Shown here: one piece after another, positions 6,011 to 6,448 of the stretch
Layout of the letters: every line of letters begins with the position of its first letter
Position numbering within the stretch: position 1 is the first letter of the stretch
NCBI GenBank assembly: GCA_947457525.1
Contig: CANGXE010000092.1
Span: 1-6,448, forward strand
Length of the DNA: 6,448 nucleotides
From: Bacteroidota bacterium
GTDB lineage: Bacteria; Bacteroidota; Bacteroidia; Chitinophagales; LD1
Direction: 5' to 3'
The notes under the pieces: generated by a model
Told to the model about the DNA's origin: nothing
Databases searched by the model: none
Seen by the model: only the letters and a program-made list of their open reading frames with translations
Made by a program: the position numbers and the translations under genes

Positions 6011-6448
6011 AACTTCACGTAAATTCCTTTCTCTTGCACCACGGAGTGGTTGGAGAAATTAAAAATCTTAGACGGATATTTATCTATGATTTGATAGTTG
6101 TGTGTTGCCATTACCACAGCCGTGTTGTGCTCGCGGTTGATGCGAATAAGCAGTTTAACGATCTCATCCGATGTTTCCGGGTCTAAATGGCCGGTCGGTT
6201 CATCGGCAATAATCAACGGAGGATTATTTAACAACGCACGAGCAATCACCAAACGCTGCTGCTCACCGCCTGAAAGTTGAAACGGCATTTTTGCACTCAA
6301 ATGCGACAAGCCAAGTTCGGTTAACACTTCATCAATGCGCTCATTGCATTTCTCCGCATTTTCCCAGCCGGTGGCTTTCAATACAAACTCTAAGTTGGCG
6401 TATACATTTCGGTCGGTCAAGAGTTGTAAGTCTTGAAACACAATACCG
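6007..6448 (-). CDS. ftsE: Cell-division ABC ATPase FtsE, 5' end cut by window edge
   Basis: This is the ATPase of the FtsEX complex, which sits at the division site with the membrane protein FtsX and activates peptidoglycan hydrolases. The C-terminal 146 codons are present. The open frame continues to the right edge, so about 80 N-terminal residues, including Walker A, are outside. The visible part starts in the Q-loop with GIVFQDLQLLTDRNVY, which is characteristic of FtsE. It then shows the signature LSGGEQQR (6276-6253), Walker B LIIADEP followed by TGHLDPETS (about 6216-6170), and the switch histidine in MATHNY (6102-6100). The GTG at 6441-6439 is an internal valine and not the true start. 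A LolD-type ATPase is the alternative, but the FQDLQLLTDRNVY and TGHLDPETS wording favours FtsE. The gene converges on the glycosyltransferase, with no room for an intergenic terminator. Confidence 0.87.
   Translation of the reverse strand, partial: GIVFQDLQLLTDRNVYANLEFVLKATGWENAEKCNERIDEVLTELGLSHLSAKMPFQLSGGEQQRLVIARALLNNPPLIIADEPTGHLDPETSDEIVKLLIRINREHNTAVVMATHNYQIIDKYPSKIFNFSNHSVVQEKGIYVKL

Noticed and set aside
6038..6050. ACCAC-GGA-GTGGT hairpin as a terminator for the glycosyltransferase operon
   Set aside because: The stem is only 5 bp, no T-run follows on either strand, and it lies within ftsE coding sequence.
6439..6441. GTG as the start of ftsE
   Set aside because: The frame continues upstream to the window edge and encodes the conserved Gly-Ile before this valine; the true start is outside.

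Overview
The window looks like ordinary chromosomal DNA from a member of the Bacteroidota. The evidence is the style of the SucC, LolD and FtsE proteins, the absence of convincing Shine-Dalgarno sequences, and A/T-rich TAnnTTTG-like boxes placed just before start codons. A Chitinophagales- or Sphingobacteriales-like source is plausible, but the rank cannot be fixed from this sequence. No RNA gene, insertion sequence, CRISPR array or prophage signal was seen.

Layout: the left 1.05 kb holds the minus-strand 5' portion of sucC (succinyl-CoA synthetase beta subunit, TCA cycle), cut by the left edge. A 122-bp divergent gap separates it from a plus-strand run of four genes: lolD (lipoprotein-export ABC ATPase), a RecQ-family DNA helicase with a GTG start, and two unrelated-looking GT-B glycosyltransferases. 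The right 440 bp hold the minus-strand 3' portion of ftsE (cell-division ABC ATPase), cut by the right edge and converging on the second glycosyltransferase with only 6 bp between the stops.

The last three plus-strand genes are tightly linked: recQ and the first glycosyltransferase share an ATGA, and the two glycosyltransferases overlap by 14 bp. They are therefore probably co-transcribed and translationally coupled. lolD is 39 bp upstream of recQ and may be in the same transcript, although recQ has its own candidate promoter. Functionally the block is a mix of housekeeping tasks (envelope lipoprotein sorting, DNA repair, glycan synthesis), not an obvious single pathway.

No clearly new biological system is evident. 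The points most worth a second look are the unusual domain order of the RecQ protein, a perfect hairpin directly in front of the second glycosyltransferase start, the very short or absent leaders implied for lolD and recQ, and the coupling of a helicase gene to glycosyltransferases.
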